From positions 1 to 64,000 of the forward strand of contig JADKEV010000072.1 of assembly GCA_016717855.1 (NCBI GenBank): a DNA stretch of 64,000 bases. Direction: 5' to 3'. Position numbers and translations under genes: made by a program. The DNA is from Betaproteobacteria bacterium (GTDB lineage: Bacteria > Pseudomonadota > Gammaproteobacteria > Burkholderiales > Casimicrobiaceae). Numbering within the stretch: the first letter of the stretch is position 1; each line of letters begins with the position of its first letter. Shown here piece after piece: positions 16,026 to 27,612 of the stretch. The notes below the pieces were generated by a model. The model searched no databases, was not told the DNA's origin, and saw only the letters and a list, made by a program, of their open reading frames with translations.

Positions 16026-18773
16026 TCAGTCCGGTATCGCGTCGAGGTCGCCGGCAACGATCACGTGCAGACGCTCGGAGAAGAAGTGCCTGCGCATCGC
16101 GGCGTTCGCCTCGGCTGTGGTGACTGCGGCGATCCGCGCGGGGAACCGGTCCAGGTGGGCCGGGCCGAAGCCGAACTTTTCCGCGGCGGCGAGCGCGGCG
16201 GCGATGCCCGCGTTCGAGCCCAGGTTCACGTTGTAGTTGCCGGCGAAGAAGCTCTTCTGCGCGGCGATCTCGGCGTCGGTGGCGCCTTCGCGCGCATACT
16301 TTTCGAGTTCCTCGCGCGTGGACTGCAGAGCCCGCGCGAGGTTCTGCGGCGCGACGTTGACGTTGACCAGCCACAGGCCGTCGAGCTCGTCGCTGTGCAG
16401 GAAGCGAGAATAGATCTGGTACGTCAGGCCCTCGGTGTCGCGTACACGCCGGCCGATGCGCGAGGCCAGCGCCGTCTGCCCGAGCGCCGCGTTGGCGACC
16501 AGGGCCGCTTCGTAGTCGGGATCGAGGCGCCGCAGCCCGCTGGCCGTGCCCATCACGATGTTCATGTTGGCCTTGCCGCGCAGCGTAACCGCCTCGCGCG
16601 CGCCGCGCTCCGCGGGCTGCGACCTGCCGACGGCCGTGAACGCCGGGCGTTCCCCGCGCGGGATGCCGCCGAAGTGCTGCTCGATGAGCGCGATGGTCTG
16701 CGCCGCGTCGATGTCGCCGACCACGGCCAGGATCATCGCCGCGCCGTTGTAGCGCGCGCGGTGGAAGGCGCGCAGTTCCGCTTCGGTGATCGCCGCGACG
16801 CTGCGCACCTTCCCGGCCCGTCCATGCGGCCGGTACGGATGGCCCGGTGCGTAGACGAGCTGGGCAAGCCGCTCCTGCGCGCGCGCCGACGTGTCGTCGT
16901 CCGCGCGCAGGAAGTCGTTCTCGAGCTCCTTCCTGGCACGGGCGAGCTCCGCGGCGGCGAAGGCCGGATTCCGCAGCTCGTCGGCCAGCACCTCGATGAT
17001 GCGCGGCAGGTCACGCGCCATGCCGTTGGCCTGGATCGACGTTTCGTTGAGGCTCATCGTGTAGCTGCGCGTGGCCCCCACATCGTCGAGCAGCGCGCCG
17101 ATCTGCTCCTTGGTGCGCGTCGCGGTCCCCCGCTCGAGCATCTTCGCGACCAGATCGGGCACCGCCGGCTGCGCCGGCGAGCCGGTCGCCGCGCCCGCCA
17201 GGACGAGGCCGCGCACGGCCACCGTCGGCACCGCGTGGTTCTCCACGACGTCGACGATAAGGCCGTTGGCGAGCACTTTGCGCAACGTCCGCTCGGCGAA
17301 TGGCCGGCGCGCGTGCGGCGCAGCGGTGGCGGCCGGCCGCGGCGCCGGCGCCGCGGATCCCGCCGCGGTTTGCACCGCCGGCGTTGCCGCCGTCACGGTT
17401 GCCGCCGGCGCCGGCTGTTTCGCGTTCGCCGCGGGAACGAACCAGCCCACGGTCGCGTGGTCGGGCACCAGATAAGCCGCCGCGACGCGCTGCAGATCCG
17501 GCACCGTCACGGCCTTCACGTTGTCGACGTAGGTCAGGAACCACTTCCAGTCGGTCGAGGCGACCGCCTCGCCCAGGTTGGAGGCGTAGTTGTACGTGCC
17601 GTCCCGGGCGCGCACCACGGACACTTCGATCTGCTGCTGCGCGCGCCTGAGCTCCACCTCGGTCACGCCCTTGTCGACCAGCGCGGACACGGCGGCCTTG
17701 ATCGCCGCCTCGACCTCTTCGTGCGTCTTGCCGGGCGCGCAGGTGGCGGAGAGCAGCAGCGGATACGGGTCGCGCAGCGCGAAGTTGCTGGCGTTGACGC
17801 CGGTCGCCAGACCGCGGTCGACAAGGCCTTGGTACAGACGCGAATTCACGCCGTCGGCGAGGACAGCCGTGAGGACCTCCAGCGGGATGAAATCCGGGTG
17901 CAGCGCCGCGGGGCGGATGTAGCCGATCATCACCACGCCCAGCGTCCCCGGGCGCCGGACCAGCACCCGCCGCTCGCCCTCCTGCGGCGGCTCGACCGTG
18001 ATCACCTTCGGGATCGGCTTCGGCGCGCGCGGGAAGGCGCCGAACTGCTGCTCGAAAAGAGCCAGCGCGGTCTCGGCATCGAAGTCGCCGACCAGGATCG
18101 CCTCGGCATTGTCGGGGTGGAAGTACGGCTTGTAGTGCTCGCGCAGCTTTTCGGTGGACACGCCCTCGATGTCGGAGCGGTAGCCGATGGTGTTCCAGTG
18201 ATAGGGATGCGCCTGGATCGCGGCCGCGACGGTCGCCTTCTGCAGCGCGCGGTACGGATTGTTCTCGCCGATCTCGTACTCGTTGCGCACCACCGACATC
18301 TCCGATTGGCGCTCTTCATCGAGGATCAGGCCGCGGCCCAGCCGGTCGGATTCGATCCGCATCGCCAGCTCCAGCTTGTCCGAAGGCAGAGTCGAATAGC
18401 CATTCATCCGGTCGTACCAGGTCGTCATGTTCGAAGAGCCCGCGTCGGCGCCGCCCTCGTAGAGCACTTCCTGGAACGACTTGTGGCCCCGGGCCTTGCC
18501 GAAATTCTCCGTCGATTTGTTGAAGATCATGTGCTCGAGCAGGTGCGCCGAGCCCGTATTGCCCGGCGACTCGTTGCGCGAACCGACGTGGTAGACCACC
18601 ATGAACGTGAACACCGGACTCGCGTGATCCGGCGCGAGCAGGATCGTCATCCCGTTCGACTTGAGCCGGTACTGGTCGATGCCGCGGAATGTCTCGACAT
18701 GCTCGACGTTCGCCGGCAGCGCTGCCGCGCCGGTCGCCGCAAGGAACGCGGCGAGGAGAATCAGGGTGCGCAT
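16026..18773 (-). CDS. Tandem M16-family zinc peptidase, exported
   Basis: 915 residues from ATG 18773; an upstream ATG at 18806 would bury the signal peptide MRTLILLAAFLAATGAAAL. Two M16 halves (about 25-470 and 500-900). The first holds the inverted zinc motif HLLEH with downstream Glu (NEYEIGENNPY) and is the catalytic half. The second lacks HxxEH (QPAVPDLVAKML at that position) and ends with a typical RRVRDTEGLTYQI block; it serves to close the chamber. An Ala/Pro-rich linker (about 470-500) joins them. Probably a periplasmic peptidase degrading short peptides. Downstream of the QseBC-like pair, same strand, 54 bases apart. Confidence 0.9.
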   Translation of the reverse strand: MRTLILLAAFLAATGAAALPANVEHVETFRGIDQYRLKSNGMTILLAPDHASPVFTFMVVYHVGSRNESPGNTGSAHLLEHMIFNKSTENFGKARGHKSFQEVLYEGGADAGSSNMTTWYDRMNGYSTLPSDKLELAMRIESDRLGRGLILDEERQSEMSVVRNEYEIGENNPYRALQKATVAAAIQAHPYHWNTIGYRSDIEGVSTEKLREHYKPYFHPDNAEAILVGDFDAETALALFEQQFGAFPRAPKPIPKVITVEPPQEGERRVLVRRPGTLGVVMIGYIRPAALHPDFIPLEVLTAVLADGVNSRLYQGLVDRGLATGVNASNFALRDPYPLLLSATCAPGKTHEEVEAAIKAAVSALVDKGVTEVELRRAQQQIEVSVVRARDGTYNYASNLGEAVASTDWKWFLTYVDNVKAVTVPDLQRVAAAYLVPDHATVGWFVPAANAKQPAPAATVTAATPAVQTAAGSAAPAPRPAATAAPHARRPFAERTLRKVLANGLIVDVVENHAVPTVAVRGLVLAGAATGSPAQPAVPDLVAKMLERGTATRTKEQIGALLDDVGATRSYTMSLNETSIQANGMARDLPRIIEVLADELRNPAFAAAELARARKELENDFLRADDDTSARAQERLAQLVYAPGHPYRPHGRAGKVRSVAAITEAELRAFHRARYNGAAMILAVVGDIDAAQTIALIEQHFGGIPRGERPAFTAVGRSQPAERGAREAVTLRGKANMNIVMGTASGLRRLDPDYEAALVANAALGQTALASRIGRRVRDTEGLTYQIYSRFLHSDELDGLWLVNVNVAPQNLARALQSTREELEKYAREGATDAEIAAQKSFFAGNYNVNLGSNAGIAAALAAAEKFGFGPAHLDRFPARIAAVTTAEANAAMRRHFFSERLHVIVAGDLDAIPD

Positions 18774-18827
18774 CGGGGATCCGGGGAAAGCGAAGACAGC
18801 CGCCATTCTACTGAAACCGTCCGGTTC

Positions 18828-20177
18828 TCAGTCGTGCGCCGCGGCCGTTGCCGTGCCCGGCTGCCGCGCTTTCCCGTCGCCCGCGAACCGCACTGTGACC
18901 ATCAGCCCGCGTCCGTGCGCGCCATCGCCCAGTTCCACCGCAGCGCCATGGCGCTGCGCGATGCGGCGCACGATGGCCAGCCCCAGCCCGCTGCCCGTGG
19001 CATCGGGCGACCCGCGCCGGTAGAAGCGATCGAAGACGCGCTCGCGGTCTTCGGGTGGAATGCCCGGGCCGTCGTCTGCGACCGTCAGCGTGGGGGCGCC
19101 GCCGCCGGCCGCCACCGCGACATCGATGGTGCCGCCGGCGGGCGTGTAGCGGAGCGCGTTGTCGACCAGGTTCTCCAGCAGCACGCGCAGGCTCTCCGGA
19201 TCGCCGTGCACCATGACCGCAGCGGCGCCCGCGAAGCCTAGGTCGAGGCCCCTGGCCTCGGCGACCGGCGCGAGCTCGGCCACGGCATCGCGCGCGACTG
19301 CCGCCAGGTCGGTCTCGACAAACGGCCGCTCGGCCGCCTCGGGATCGCTCCTCGCCATCGCCAGCAGTTGCTCGACCAGGCGCGTCGCGCGCTCGGTGCC
19401 GCCGCGCAGCCGCGCGAACGCGTCCTCCCGCTCGGCGGCGCTCGCCGCGCGTTCGGCCAGCTGGATCTGCAGGCGCAACGCGGTAAGCGGCGTGCGCAAC
19501 TCATGCGCGGCATCGGCGACGAATGCGCGCTGCACGTCGAGCGAACGGCCGAGGCGTTCGAGCAGGCCGTTGAGCGCGCTGACCAGCGGACGGACCTCGT
19601 GCGGCAGGTGCCCGTCGGGCAGTGGATCGAGCGCATCGGCGGAACGCGCCGCCACCGCGGCCGCCACGTCGTTGACAGGCTTGAGTCCCCGCCCGATGAG
19701 CACCCAGATGCCCCCGATCAGCAGCGGCAGCAGGATGAGCAGCGGCAGCATCGTGCGCAGCGCCATGCCGGCCGCGAGTTCCTCGCGCACGCTCATGGGC
19801 TGCGAAATCTGGATCACGTTGTTGCCGACCAGTGAGGTGTAAACGCGCCAGTGGCCATTGGGCGCATTGACGTCGGAAAAGCCGATCTCCGCGCGCTGCG
19901 GCGCGCGCGCGCCGGGGCGCGACAGGTACAGGCGCCGCCCGTTGCGGTCCCAGATCTGGACCACGACCACGTCGTCGGGCCCGGCGTCCCCCGGCGAGCG
20001 CGACGCGGCGCCCAGCCCCTCGTCGGGAAACGATGCGGCCGTCAGCTGCATCTGATAGTCGAACAGGTCCCGTGCCTCGGCCCGCGCGCGCACGTAGACG
20101 CTCCACGCGCCCGCCGCGGTCGCGACCGTCAGGCCGGCCAGCAGCCAGAGCAGCAGGCGTTGCCGGATGGAGATCAT
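18828..20177 (-). CDS. Sensor histidine kinase, QseC/TctE-like
   Basis: 449 residues. Two membrane segments (about 8-28 and 150-172) bracket a periplasmic sensor domain of about 120 residues. Then a HAMP-like region and the H box AFVADAAHELRTPLT with the phospho-accepting His. The ATPase domain carries LENLVDNALRYTPAG (N), VADDGPGIPPEDRERVFDRF (G1/F) and GSGLGLAIV (G2). ATG 20177 overlaps the stop of the response regulator gene by four bases (ATGA), so the pair is co-translated. Signal unknown. Confidence 0.92.
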   Translation of the reverse strand: MISIRQRLLLWLLAGLTVATAAGAWSVYVRARAEARDLFDYQMQLTAASFPDEGLGAASRSPGDAGPDDVVVVQIWDRNGRRLYLSRPGARAPQRAEIGFSDVNAPNGHWRVYTSLVGNNVIQISQPMSVREELAAGMALRTMLPLLILLPLLIGGIWVLIGRGLKPVNDVAAAVAARSADALDPLPDGHLPHEVRPLVSALNGLLERLGRSLDVQRAFVADAAHELRTPLTALRLQIQLAERAASAAEREDAFARLRGGTERATRLVEQLLAMARSDPEAAERPFVETDLAAVARDAVAELAPVAEARGLDLGFAGAAAVMVHGDPESLRVLLENLVDNALRYTPAGGTIDVAVAAGGGAPTLTVADDGPGIPPEDRERVFDRFYRRGSPDATGSGLGLAIVRRIAQRHGAAVELGDGAHGRGLMVTVRFAGDGKARQPGTATAAAHD

Positions 20178-20836
20178 GACGGCTTCGGCACCATGTAGCC
20201 GACGCCCCGGACGTTCTTGATGAAGTCCTGGCCCAGCTTCCGGCGCAGCCCGTGGATGTAGACCTCGACGGTGTTGCTGCCCACCTCCTGGTCCCAGCCG
20301 TACATTTTCTCTTCCAGCTGCTCCCGCGAGAGCACCGCACCCGGCCGGTCGACGAGAGCGGAGAGCAAGGCGAATTCGCGCGCGGACAGCGCGACGGGCT
20401 CGCCGTTGAATGTCACCTCGCGCGTCGCCGGGTTCAGGCGCAGCGCGCCGACCTCGATCACGGGCTGCGCCCGGCCGGAGCGGCGGCGCAGCAAGGCGCG
20501 TATGCGCGCGGCGAGTTCGTCGAGGTCGAAGGGCTTGACCAGGTAGTCGTCCGCGCCGGCGTCCAGGCCCCTGACCCGCTCGGCGACGGCGTCGCGCGCG
20601 GTGAGGATCATCACCGGGATCGCGTCGCCCTTGTGGCGGAGGGTTTGCAGCACGTCCAGTCCTTCCTTCTTCGGCAAGCCGAGGTCTAGCAGCAGCAGAT
20701 CGTAGACCTCGTTGGCGAGCGCCAGTTCGGCCGCGCGGCCGTCGCGCACCCAGTCGACCGCGAAGCCGTCCTGGCGCAGGCCCTGGCGGACGGAGTCGCC
20801 GATCATCGAGTCGTCTTCTACCAGGAGGAGGCGCAT
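20174..20836 (-). CDS. OmpR/PhoB-family response regulator, QseB-like
   Basis: 220 residues, full length. Receiver domain with MRLLLVEDDSMIGD, phospho-acceptor Asp in LLLLDLGLPKKEG, conserved Thr in MILTARD and Lys in DDYLVKPF. C-terminal winged-helix with LSAREFALLSAL, VEVYIHGLRRKLG and VRGVGYM. Partner of the kinase gene that follows. The 160 bases upstream are shared with the divergent hydratase gene. Confidence 0.93.
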   Translation of the reverse strand: MRLLLVEDDSMIGDSVRQGLRQDGFAVDWVRDGRAAELALANEVYDLLLLDLGLPKKEGLDVLQTLRHKGDAIPVMILTARDAVAERVRGLDAGADDYLVKPFDLDELAARIRALLRRRSGRAQPVIEVGALRLNPATREVTFNGEPVALSAREFALLSALVDRPGAVLSREQLEEKMYGWDQEVGSNTVEVYIHGLRRKLGQDFIKNVRGVGYMVPKPS

Positions 20837-20997
20837 GGGTCGTTCGTTTTCTGATCTCGGTCATGATTGCCCGGTTTCCAGAAGTGGGCACCGGCCCGGA
20901 TTCTGCCATGCAATAATCGGGGCGTGGCCGGTCCTGCCCCCGGCCGCCGCAATCGCCCACTCTCGTTGCAGCACCTTGTGCCAACCCGGAAACGCCC

Positions 20998-21819
20998 GTG
21001 ACAGACCCCTCCGCCCTGACCGCCATCGCCCGCCGGCTCAAGGCCGCGCAGGACGACGTTCGCCAGCTGGAGCCCATCACGTCGCAGCCGGGCGGCTTCG
21101 GCATCGATGCCGCGTACGAGGTGGCGCACCTGATCCATGCGGCGCGGATGGCCGATGGCGCCGTGCCGGTCGGCCGCAAGATTGGCTTCACGAACGCCGC
21201 GGTGCAATCCCAATACGGCGTGCGCGAGCCGATCTGGGGCTTCGTCTACGACACCACCGTCGCCGCCGTGACCAACCAGGTCCACAAGTGCAGCCTCGGC
21301 CGTTTCGCCGAGCCGCGGATAGAACCCGAGATCGTCGTCCACTTCCGGTCGGCGCCGCCGGCCGGCGGCGACCTGCCGGCGATCCTGGGATGCATCGACT
21401 GGGTCGCGCACGGATTCGAGATCGTGCAAACGCATTTCCCCGGCTGGAAGTTCCAGGCCGCGGACACTATCGCCGACTCGGCGTTGCACGGCACGCTGCT
21501 GGTCGGCGCGCCGCAGCCGGCCGAACGGCTGGGAGCCGATCCGGTCGCGGCGCTGGAGCGCTTTTCGCTGGCCCTGTCCTGCAACGGCGCGGTGCGCGAC
21601 ACGGGGACGGGCAGGAACGTGCTGGGCAGTCCGCTGGCCGCCCTCGCGCACCTGATCGCCGTGCTCGCCCGGCAGCCGCAGTACCGGACACTGCAGGCCG
21701 GCGAAATCGTGACCACGGGCACGATCACATCCGCGCTGCCGGTGCGCGCCGGCGAGACCTGGTCCACCGAACTGGCGGGCATCGCGCTGCCCGGGCTCAG
21801 CGTAGAGTTCGTGGCGTAA
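20998..21819 (+). CDS. 2-keto-4-pentenoate hydratase / FAH-type hydratase family protein
   Basis: 273 residues starting with GTG 20998 (GGAAA upstream). Motifs RKIGFTNAAVQSQYGV, EPRIEPEIVVHF (acidic metal ligands E-x-E) and DWVAHGFEIVQTHFP match the MhpD/DmpH hydratase-decarboxylase family of the fumarylacetoacetase fold. The family hydrates 2-hydroxypent-2,4-dienoates or decarboxylates oxalocrotonate in aromatic meta-cleavage pathways. No other meta-cleavage gene is nearby, so the substrate is open. Divergent from the QseBC-like pair. Confidence 0.8.
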   Translation: MTDPSALTAIARRLKAAQDDVRQLEPITSQPGGFGIDAAYEVAHLIHAARMADGAVPVGRKIGFTNAAVQSQYGVREPIWGFVYDTTVAAVTNQVHKCSLGRFAEPRIEPEIVVHFRSAPPAGGDLPAILGCIDWVAHGFEIVQTHFPGWKFQAADTIADSALHGTLLVGAPQPAERLGADPVAALERFSLALSCNGAVRDTGTGRNVLGSPLAALAHLIAVLARQPQYRTLQAGEIVTTGTITSALPVRAGETWSTELAGIALPGLSVEFVA

Positions 21820-21845
21820 CAGGCGCGAGCGGCGAATCGCGGCGT

Positions 21846-22754
21846 TCACGCCTTCACGTCGGGCTCGAAGAACAGCCAGCGCACCTGCGGAAACGCGGCG
21901 CGCAGCGCACTTTCGCAGCGATTGATGTCGTCGATCAGTGCCGTTGCCGAGACAGTCTCGGTCATCCGTGCCTTCACGGCGACAACGATGTCGTCGCCGT
22001 GCTGCAGTGCAATCAGGTTGAAGATCTCCGCAATCTCGCCGCGCTCGAGGAGAAAGCGGTGTAGTTCCTGCTGGAACGCCGGATCGGCGCTCTGCCCGAT
22101 GAGCAGCGCCTTGACTTCGACACCGACAAAGACGGCAACCACGAGCAGCAGCACGCCGATCGCCAGGCTCCCCAGCGCGTCGTAGAGCGGATCGCCCGTC
22201 GCCATCGCCGCCACCACGGCGAACAGCGCCAGCGCGAGACCCAGCGTTGCGGCGATGTCCTCGCCGAACACGACCAGCAACTCGCTGCGCCGGGTCTCCC
22301 GGAACCAGCGCCACAGCGAGTGCCTGCCGCGCAGGCCGTTGACCTGAACCAGGCATTTCCACAGCGAGATGGACTCGGCGACCAGGCTGAGCACCAGCAC
22401 GGCGATCGCGATCCACGGGTCCGCGAGCGGCTGGCTGGAGTCGATCTTGTGCAGGCCCTCGTAGATCGAGAACAAGCCGCCCATGCTGAACAGCATCAGT
22501 GCCACGATGAACGACCAGAAGTAGATCGCGCGGCCATGGCCCAGCGGATGCTCGGCGTCGGGCGGGCGCGCCGAACTCCTCAGGCCCAGCAGCAGCAGCC
22601 CCTGATTCCCGCAATCGGCGACGGAGTGCACCGCTTCGGCGAGCATCGAGGTCGAACCAGTGACCGATGCCGCGACGCCTTTGGCCACCGCGATCGCCGC
22701 GTTGGCGCCAAGGGCGAAGAGAATTGTCGCGGTCGACTCGTGGTGCTCGGCCAT
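21846..22754 (-). CDS. Cation diffusion facilitator (SLC30A9-like) transporter
   Basis: 302 residues and six membrane segments. ATG 22754 starts MAEHHESTATILFALGANA; earlier codons are not convincing. The TM2 metal site AEAVHSVADCGNQ has the family HxxxD, while TM5 has FGEDIAATLGL, the E-D-x-A-A form of the ZnT9/SLC30A9-type subgroup instead of HxxxD. A cytoplasmic C-terminal domain follows (ALQHGDDIVVAVKARM). Likely proton-coupled export of a divalent metal, metal unknown. It lies just downstream of the broken efflux operon on the same strand. Confidence 0.86.
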   Translation of the reverse strand: MAEHHESTATILFALGANAAIAVAKGVAASVTGSTSMLAEAVHSVADCGNQGLLLLGLRSSARPPDAEHPLGHGRAIYFWSFIVALMLFSMGGLFSIYEGLHKIDSSQPLADPWIAIAVLVLSLVAESISLWKCLVQVNGLRGRHSLWRWFRETRRSELLVVFGEDIAATLGLALALFAVVAAMATGDPLYDALGSLAIGVLLLVVAVFVGVEVKALLIGQSADPAFQQELHRFLLERGEIAEIFNLIALQHGDDIVVAVKARMTETVSATALIDDINRCESALRAAFPQVRWLFFEPDVKA

Positions 22755-22771
22755 CGCTGATCCTGCAGTCT

Positions 22772-24062
<1,291 letters not shown>

Positions 24063-24063
<1 letters not shown>

Positions 24064-24801
24064 CAGGCGGTCCGCCGGCGGCGGGCGGGGCCGGCGGCCG
24101 CCGGATGCGGGTTGGGCGGCGCGTCGCTCTCGATGCGGCCGTCGACGAAGTGCACCATGCGCCGCGCGTAGGCCGCCATGTCGGGCTCGTGCGTCACCAT
24201 CAGCACGGTGATGCCGTGGTCGCGGTTCAGCGCCAGCAGCAGGCCCATGATCTCGTGGCTGCGCTGGGTGTCGAGGTTGCCGGTCGGCTCGTCGGCCAGC
24301 AGCACCGCCGGCTCGGTGACGATGGCCCGCGCGATCGCCACGCGCTGCTGCTGGCCGCCGGAGAGCTCGGCCGGCGTGTGGTGCTCCCAGCCGCCCAGGC
24401 CCACCGACTGCAGCGCCTTGGCCGCGGCCGCGCGCCGCACCGCGGCGCTCTCGCCGCGGTACAGCAGCGGCAGCTCGACGTTCTCCTGCGCCGAGGTGCG
24501 CGCCAGCAGGTTGAAGCCCTGGAACACGAAGCCCAGGTAGCGCCGCCGCAGCCGCGCGCGCTGGTCGCGCGACAGCGCCTCGACGTGCGCGCCCTTGAAC
24601 AGGTACTGCCCGGCGGTGGGCGTGTCCAGGCAGCCCAGGATGTTCATCGCGGTCGACTTGCCCGAGCCGCTGGGGCCCATGATGGCGACGAACTCGCCGG
24701 CCGCGACGTCGAGGTCGATGCCCTTGAGCGCCAGCAGCTCGGACGCGCCGCTGCCGTAGCGCTTGGTGACGCCGCGCAGCCGGATCAGCGGGGGCCGTCA
24801 T
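24063..24801 (-). pseudogene. MacB-type ABC transporter ATP-binding protein, frameshifted at codon 4-5
   Basis: The body is intact: MGPSGSGKST (Walker A), FVFQGFNLLARTS (Q loop), LSGGQQQRVAIARAI (signature), LLADEPTGNLD (Walker B), VTHEPD (H loop). The N-terminus LIRLRGVTKRYGSG lacks an in-frame ATG/GTG/TTG because of a run of five C (minus strand) at 24790-24794; with four C the gene would start MTAPLIRLRGVTKRYG from ATG 24801. It energises efflux with the permease encoded next. This is a clear homopolymer-length defect. Confidence 0.82.
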
Positions 24802-26142
24802 GGCGCTGCCGCTTCTGGTCGGTGATCACCTGCATGCCGGCCTGCAGGTCGCCGCCGGTGATCTCGGTCATGCGGCCGTCGCTGATGCCCGGCGTCACCG
24901 CCACCGCCACCGGCGCGCCGTCGCGCAGCACCCAGACCTGGCGCGCCAGGGCCGTGCTGGCCTGGCCGCGGCTGAGCGCCGCGCGCCGCCGCGGCCCGGC
25001 ATGCGCGGCGTCAGGCTGGCCACGATCCCGGTCTTGGCCCCGGCGGCGGGCGCGGCAGCGGCCGTGGTGGGTTCGAAGCGCAGCGCGCTGTTGGGCACCA
25101 GCAGCACGTCCTTGCGCTGCGTGGCGGTGATGGTGGCGGTGGCCGTCATGCCCGGCCGCAGGCTCAGGTCGGCGTTGTCGACGTCGAGGTAGGTGAGGTA
25201 GGTGACCACGTTGTCGGTGATGGTCGAGCCGAAGCCCACCCGGGTGATGCGGGCCGGGAAGGCGCGGCTCGGATAGGCGCTGACGGTGAAGGTGGCGTCC
25301 TGGCCGACCTTCACCGCGCCGACGTCGGCCTCGTCCACATAGACCCACAGGCGCAGCTTGCTTCAGGTCCTCGGCCACGGTGAACAGCGTCACCGCCTGC
25401 AGCGAGGCGGCCACCGCGTTGCCGGGGTCGACGCTGCGCGTGAGCACCACGCCGTCGGCGGGCGCGGCGATCGAGGCCTTGGACAGGTTGATCTGGTCGG
25501 TGGACAGCGCCGCCTGCGCGTCGGCCACGCCGGCGCGGGCGCTGTCCTCGTCGGCCACGGCGCGCGCCAGCGCGGCGCGGGCGCCGTCGAGCTCGGCCTT
25601 GGACGGCACCTTGCCGCCCGGACAGGCGCGCCACCTCCTCGAGGCGGGCCAGGCTGGCCCGGGCCTCCTTCACCGTGGCGGCGGTCTGCGCCACCTTGGC
25701 CTTGGCCGCGGCCACCGCCGCCGCGAGCGCAGGATCTGGTCGCGCAGCTTGGCGGTGTCGAGCTCCACCAGCACCTGGCCCTTGGTGATGCGGTCGTTGA
25801 CGTCCACGTTGACCTTGAGCACCGTGCCCGAGAGCTCGCTGCCGATGCTGATCGAGCGGGTGGGCTGGAGCGTGCCGTTGGCGGTGACGGTCAGCGTGAG
25901 GTTGCCGCGCCCCACGGCCTGCGTGGTGTAGCTGGGCGCCGCGCTCGCGGTCTGCGCCGCCTGCCAGCACCAGACGCCGGCGGCGGCGAGCAGCCAGCAG
26001 CAACAGGCCGCCCCACAGCGCCGGGCGGCGGTACCAGGCGCGCGGCGGGCTCGCCGAGCAGGGCGGCCAGGTCGACGCGGCGTCGGCTGCGCGCGGGTGC
26101 GGGGCAGGCGCGGTGGCCGGCGGGTGGGGGCTGGGTGGTCAT
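24785..26142 (-). pseudogene. MacA-type periplasmic adaptor (HlyD family), multiply frameshifted
   Basis: Starts MTTQPPPAGHRACPA at 26142. Recoverable pieces, in order and in changing frames: a membrane anchor (LLAAAGVWCWQAA), the lipoyl-like half SIGSELSGTVLKVNVDVND, an alpha-hairpin (KAKVAQTAATVKEARASLAR and KAELDGARAALARAVADEDS), the second lipoyl half NLSKASIAAPADGVVLTRSV, and the beta-barrel (ATFTVSAYPSRAFPARITRV, then LRPGMTATATI) and RQVWVLRDGAPVAVAVTPG. At least six shifts are needed (near 26040, 26000, 25735, 25620, 25360 and 25000). Bridges the inner-membrane MacB and the outer-membrane channel. Confidence 0.82.
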
Positions 26143-27612
26143 GGGCGAGTGTCCTGGGTGAAGCCGGCGCGGGAGGGGGGCGCAGCGCCGGCGTTCCGGG
26201 CCGCCAGCCGCCGCCCAGGGGCCTTGAACAGGCGCACATGGTCGGCGCCTGTCGGCGGCGCGCGTGGCCACGCCGTCCTGGGTGCTGAGCTGCGTGCGCT
26301 GGGTTTCGAGCACGGTCTGGAAATCCACCAGGCCGCTGCTGTAACGCTGGCGCGCCAGCAGCGCGGCGCTGGCGGCGGCGTCGGCGGCCTGCTGCAGCCG
26401 CGCCAGGCGCTCGCGGTCGCCGCGCAAGGCCACCAGCGCGTCCTCCACCTCCTTGAGCGCCGTCAGCACCGCCGCCTGGTACGGCCTGCGCCTGCTCCAG
26501 CGCCGCCTGCTGGGCCCGCACCTGGGCGCGCCCGGCGCCGCCGTCGAACACCGGCCACGACACGCCGGCCAGCAGCGCGCTGGCCAGCGCGGCGCCGGTG
26601 GCCAGCGCCCCCAGCGTCAGCGCGTTCAGGCCCAGCGAGCCGCCGAGCTTGAAGCTCGGCGCGCGCGCTCTATCGGCCTGCGCCACGCGCGCCAGCGCGG
26701 CGGTCGCCTGCTCTTCCGCCAGGCGAACGTCCGGCCGCTGGCGCAGCGTTTCGGCGGGAATGCTCAGGACCAGATCGCCGGTCACCTGGGGCACCGGCGC
26801 GGACGCCGCCAGCGTGGCCGCCAGCGCCGCCGGCGGCCGGCCGGTCAGCACCGCCAGCGCATGCCGCGCCTGGTCGATGCTGGTCTGCAGCGCGGGAATC
26901 TGCGCGCGCGTCTGCTCGACCGAGGCACGCGCCTGCTCGGTCTCCAGCTCGGTGACGAGGCCGGCCTGCAAGCGCCAGCGGGTGATCTGCAGCGTGTCCT
27001 GCTGGCTGGCCAGGTTGGCCTGGGCGATCGCCAGCCGCGCCTGGGCGCTGCGCAGGCCGATGTAGGCGAGTCCCACTTCGGCGGCGATCGACACGTGCAC
27101 GGCACCCAGGCTGGCGGCGCTGGCCCGGGCGGCGGCGTCGCTGGCCTCGAGCCCGCTGCGGTTGGCGCCGAAGAGGTCCAGCTCCCAGCTCGCGTCGAGG
27201 CCGGCGCGGAAGCTGTTGCCGGCGTTGCCGCCGCCGGCCTGTTGCGCTGCGCCGAGGCGGAACTGCCCAGCCTGGGCAGCAGGCCGGCGGCCGCCACGTC
27301 GCGCAGCGCCCTGGCCTGCCGCAGCGCGGCCTGCGCGCCGCGCACGCTGGTATTGGCCAGCGCCGCCTGGCTGACCAGGGTGGCGAGCAAGGGATCGTCG
27401 AAGCGCAGCCACCACTGCGCGAGCGAAGTCGCGCCCTGCGCCGCGGCCGCATCGGCAACGGACCATGCGGCGGGCACTTCGATGCGCGGCGGAACGGCCA
27501 TCGGCGGCGCCACGGTCGCGCAGCCCTGCAGCAGCGCCAGGCACGCCGCGAATGCGACAAGGCGCTGCCGCCGCGCCGCCGGGGCGCGCCGGTCAGTGCG
27601 GGGGGCGTTCAT
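26139..27612 (-). pseudogene. NodT-type outer-membrane efflux lipoprotein, frameshifted
   Basis: Starts MNAPRTDRRAPAARRQ at 27612 with a lipoprotein signal ending LALLQGC. TolC-like helices and strands follow: SLAQWWLRFDDPLLATLV, FRAGLDASWELDLFGANR, VGLAYIGLRSAQARLAIAQA, LRQRPDVRLAEEQAT, SALLAGVSWPVFDGG, LTALKEVEDALVALRGDR, RYSSGLVDFQTVLETQRTQL. At least three shifts (about 27240, 26480 and 26270) interrupt it. A stop in one frame at 26139 would overlap the macA start as ATGA. First gene of the efflux operon; substrate unknown, macrolides and metals being known for relatives. Confidence 0.82.

Noticed and set aside
16065..19241. Open frame of over 1,000 codons antisense to the M16 peptidase
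   Set aside because: Caused by high GC: Arg/Gly/His-rich translation without any family signature, opposite a clear peptidase.
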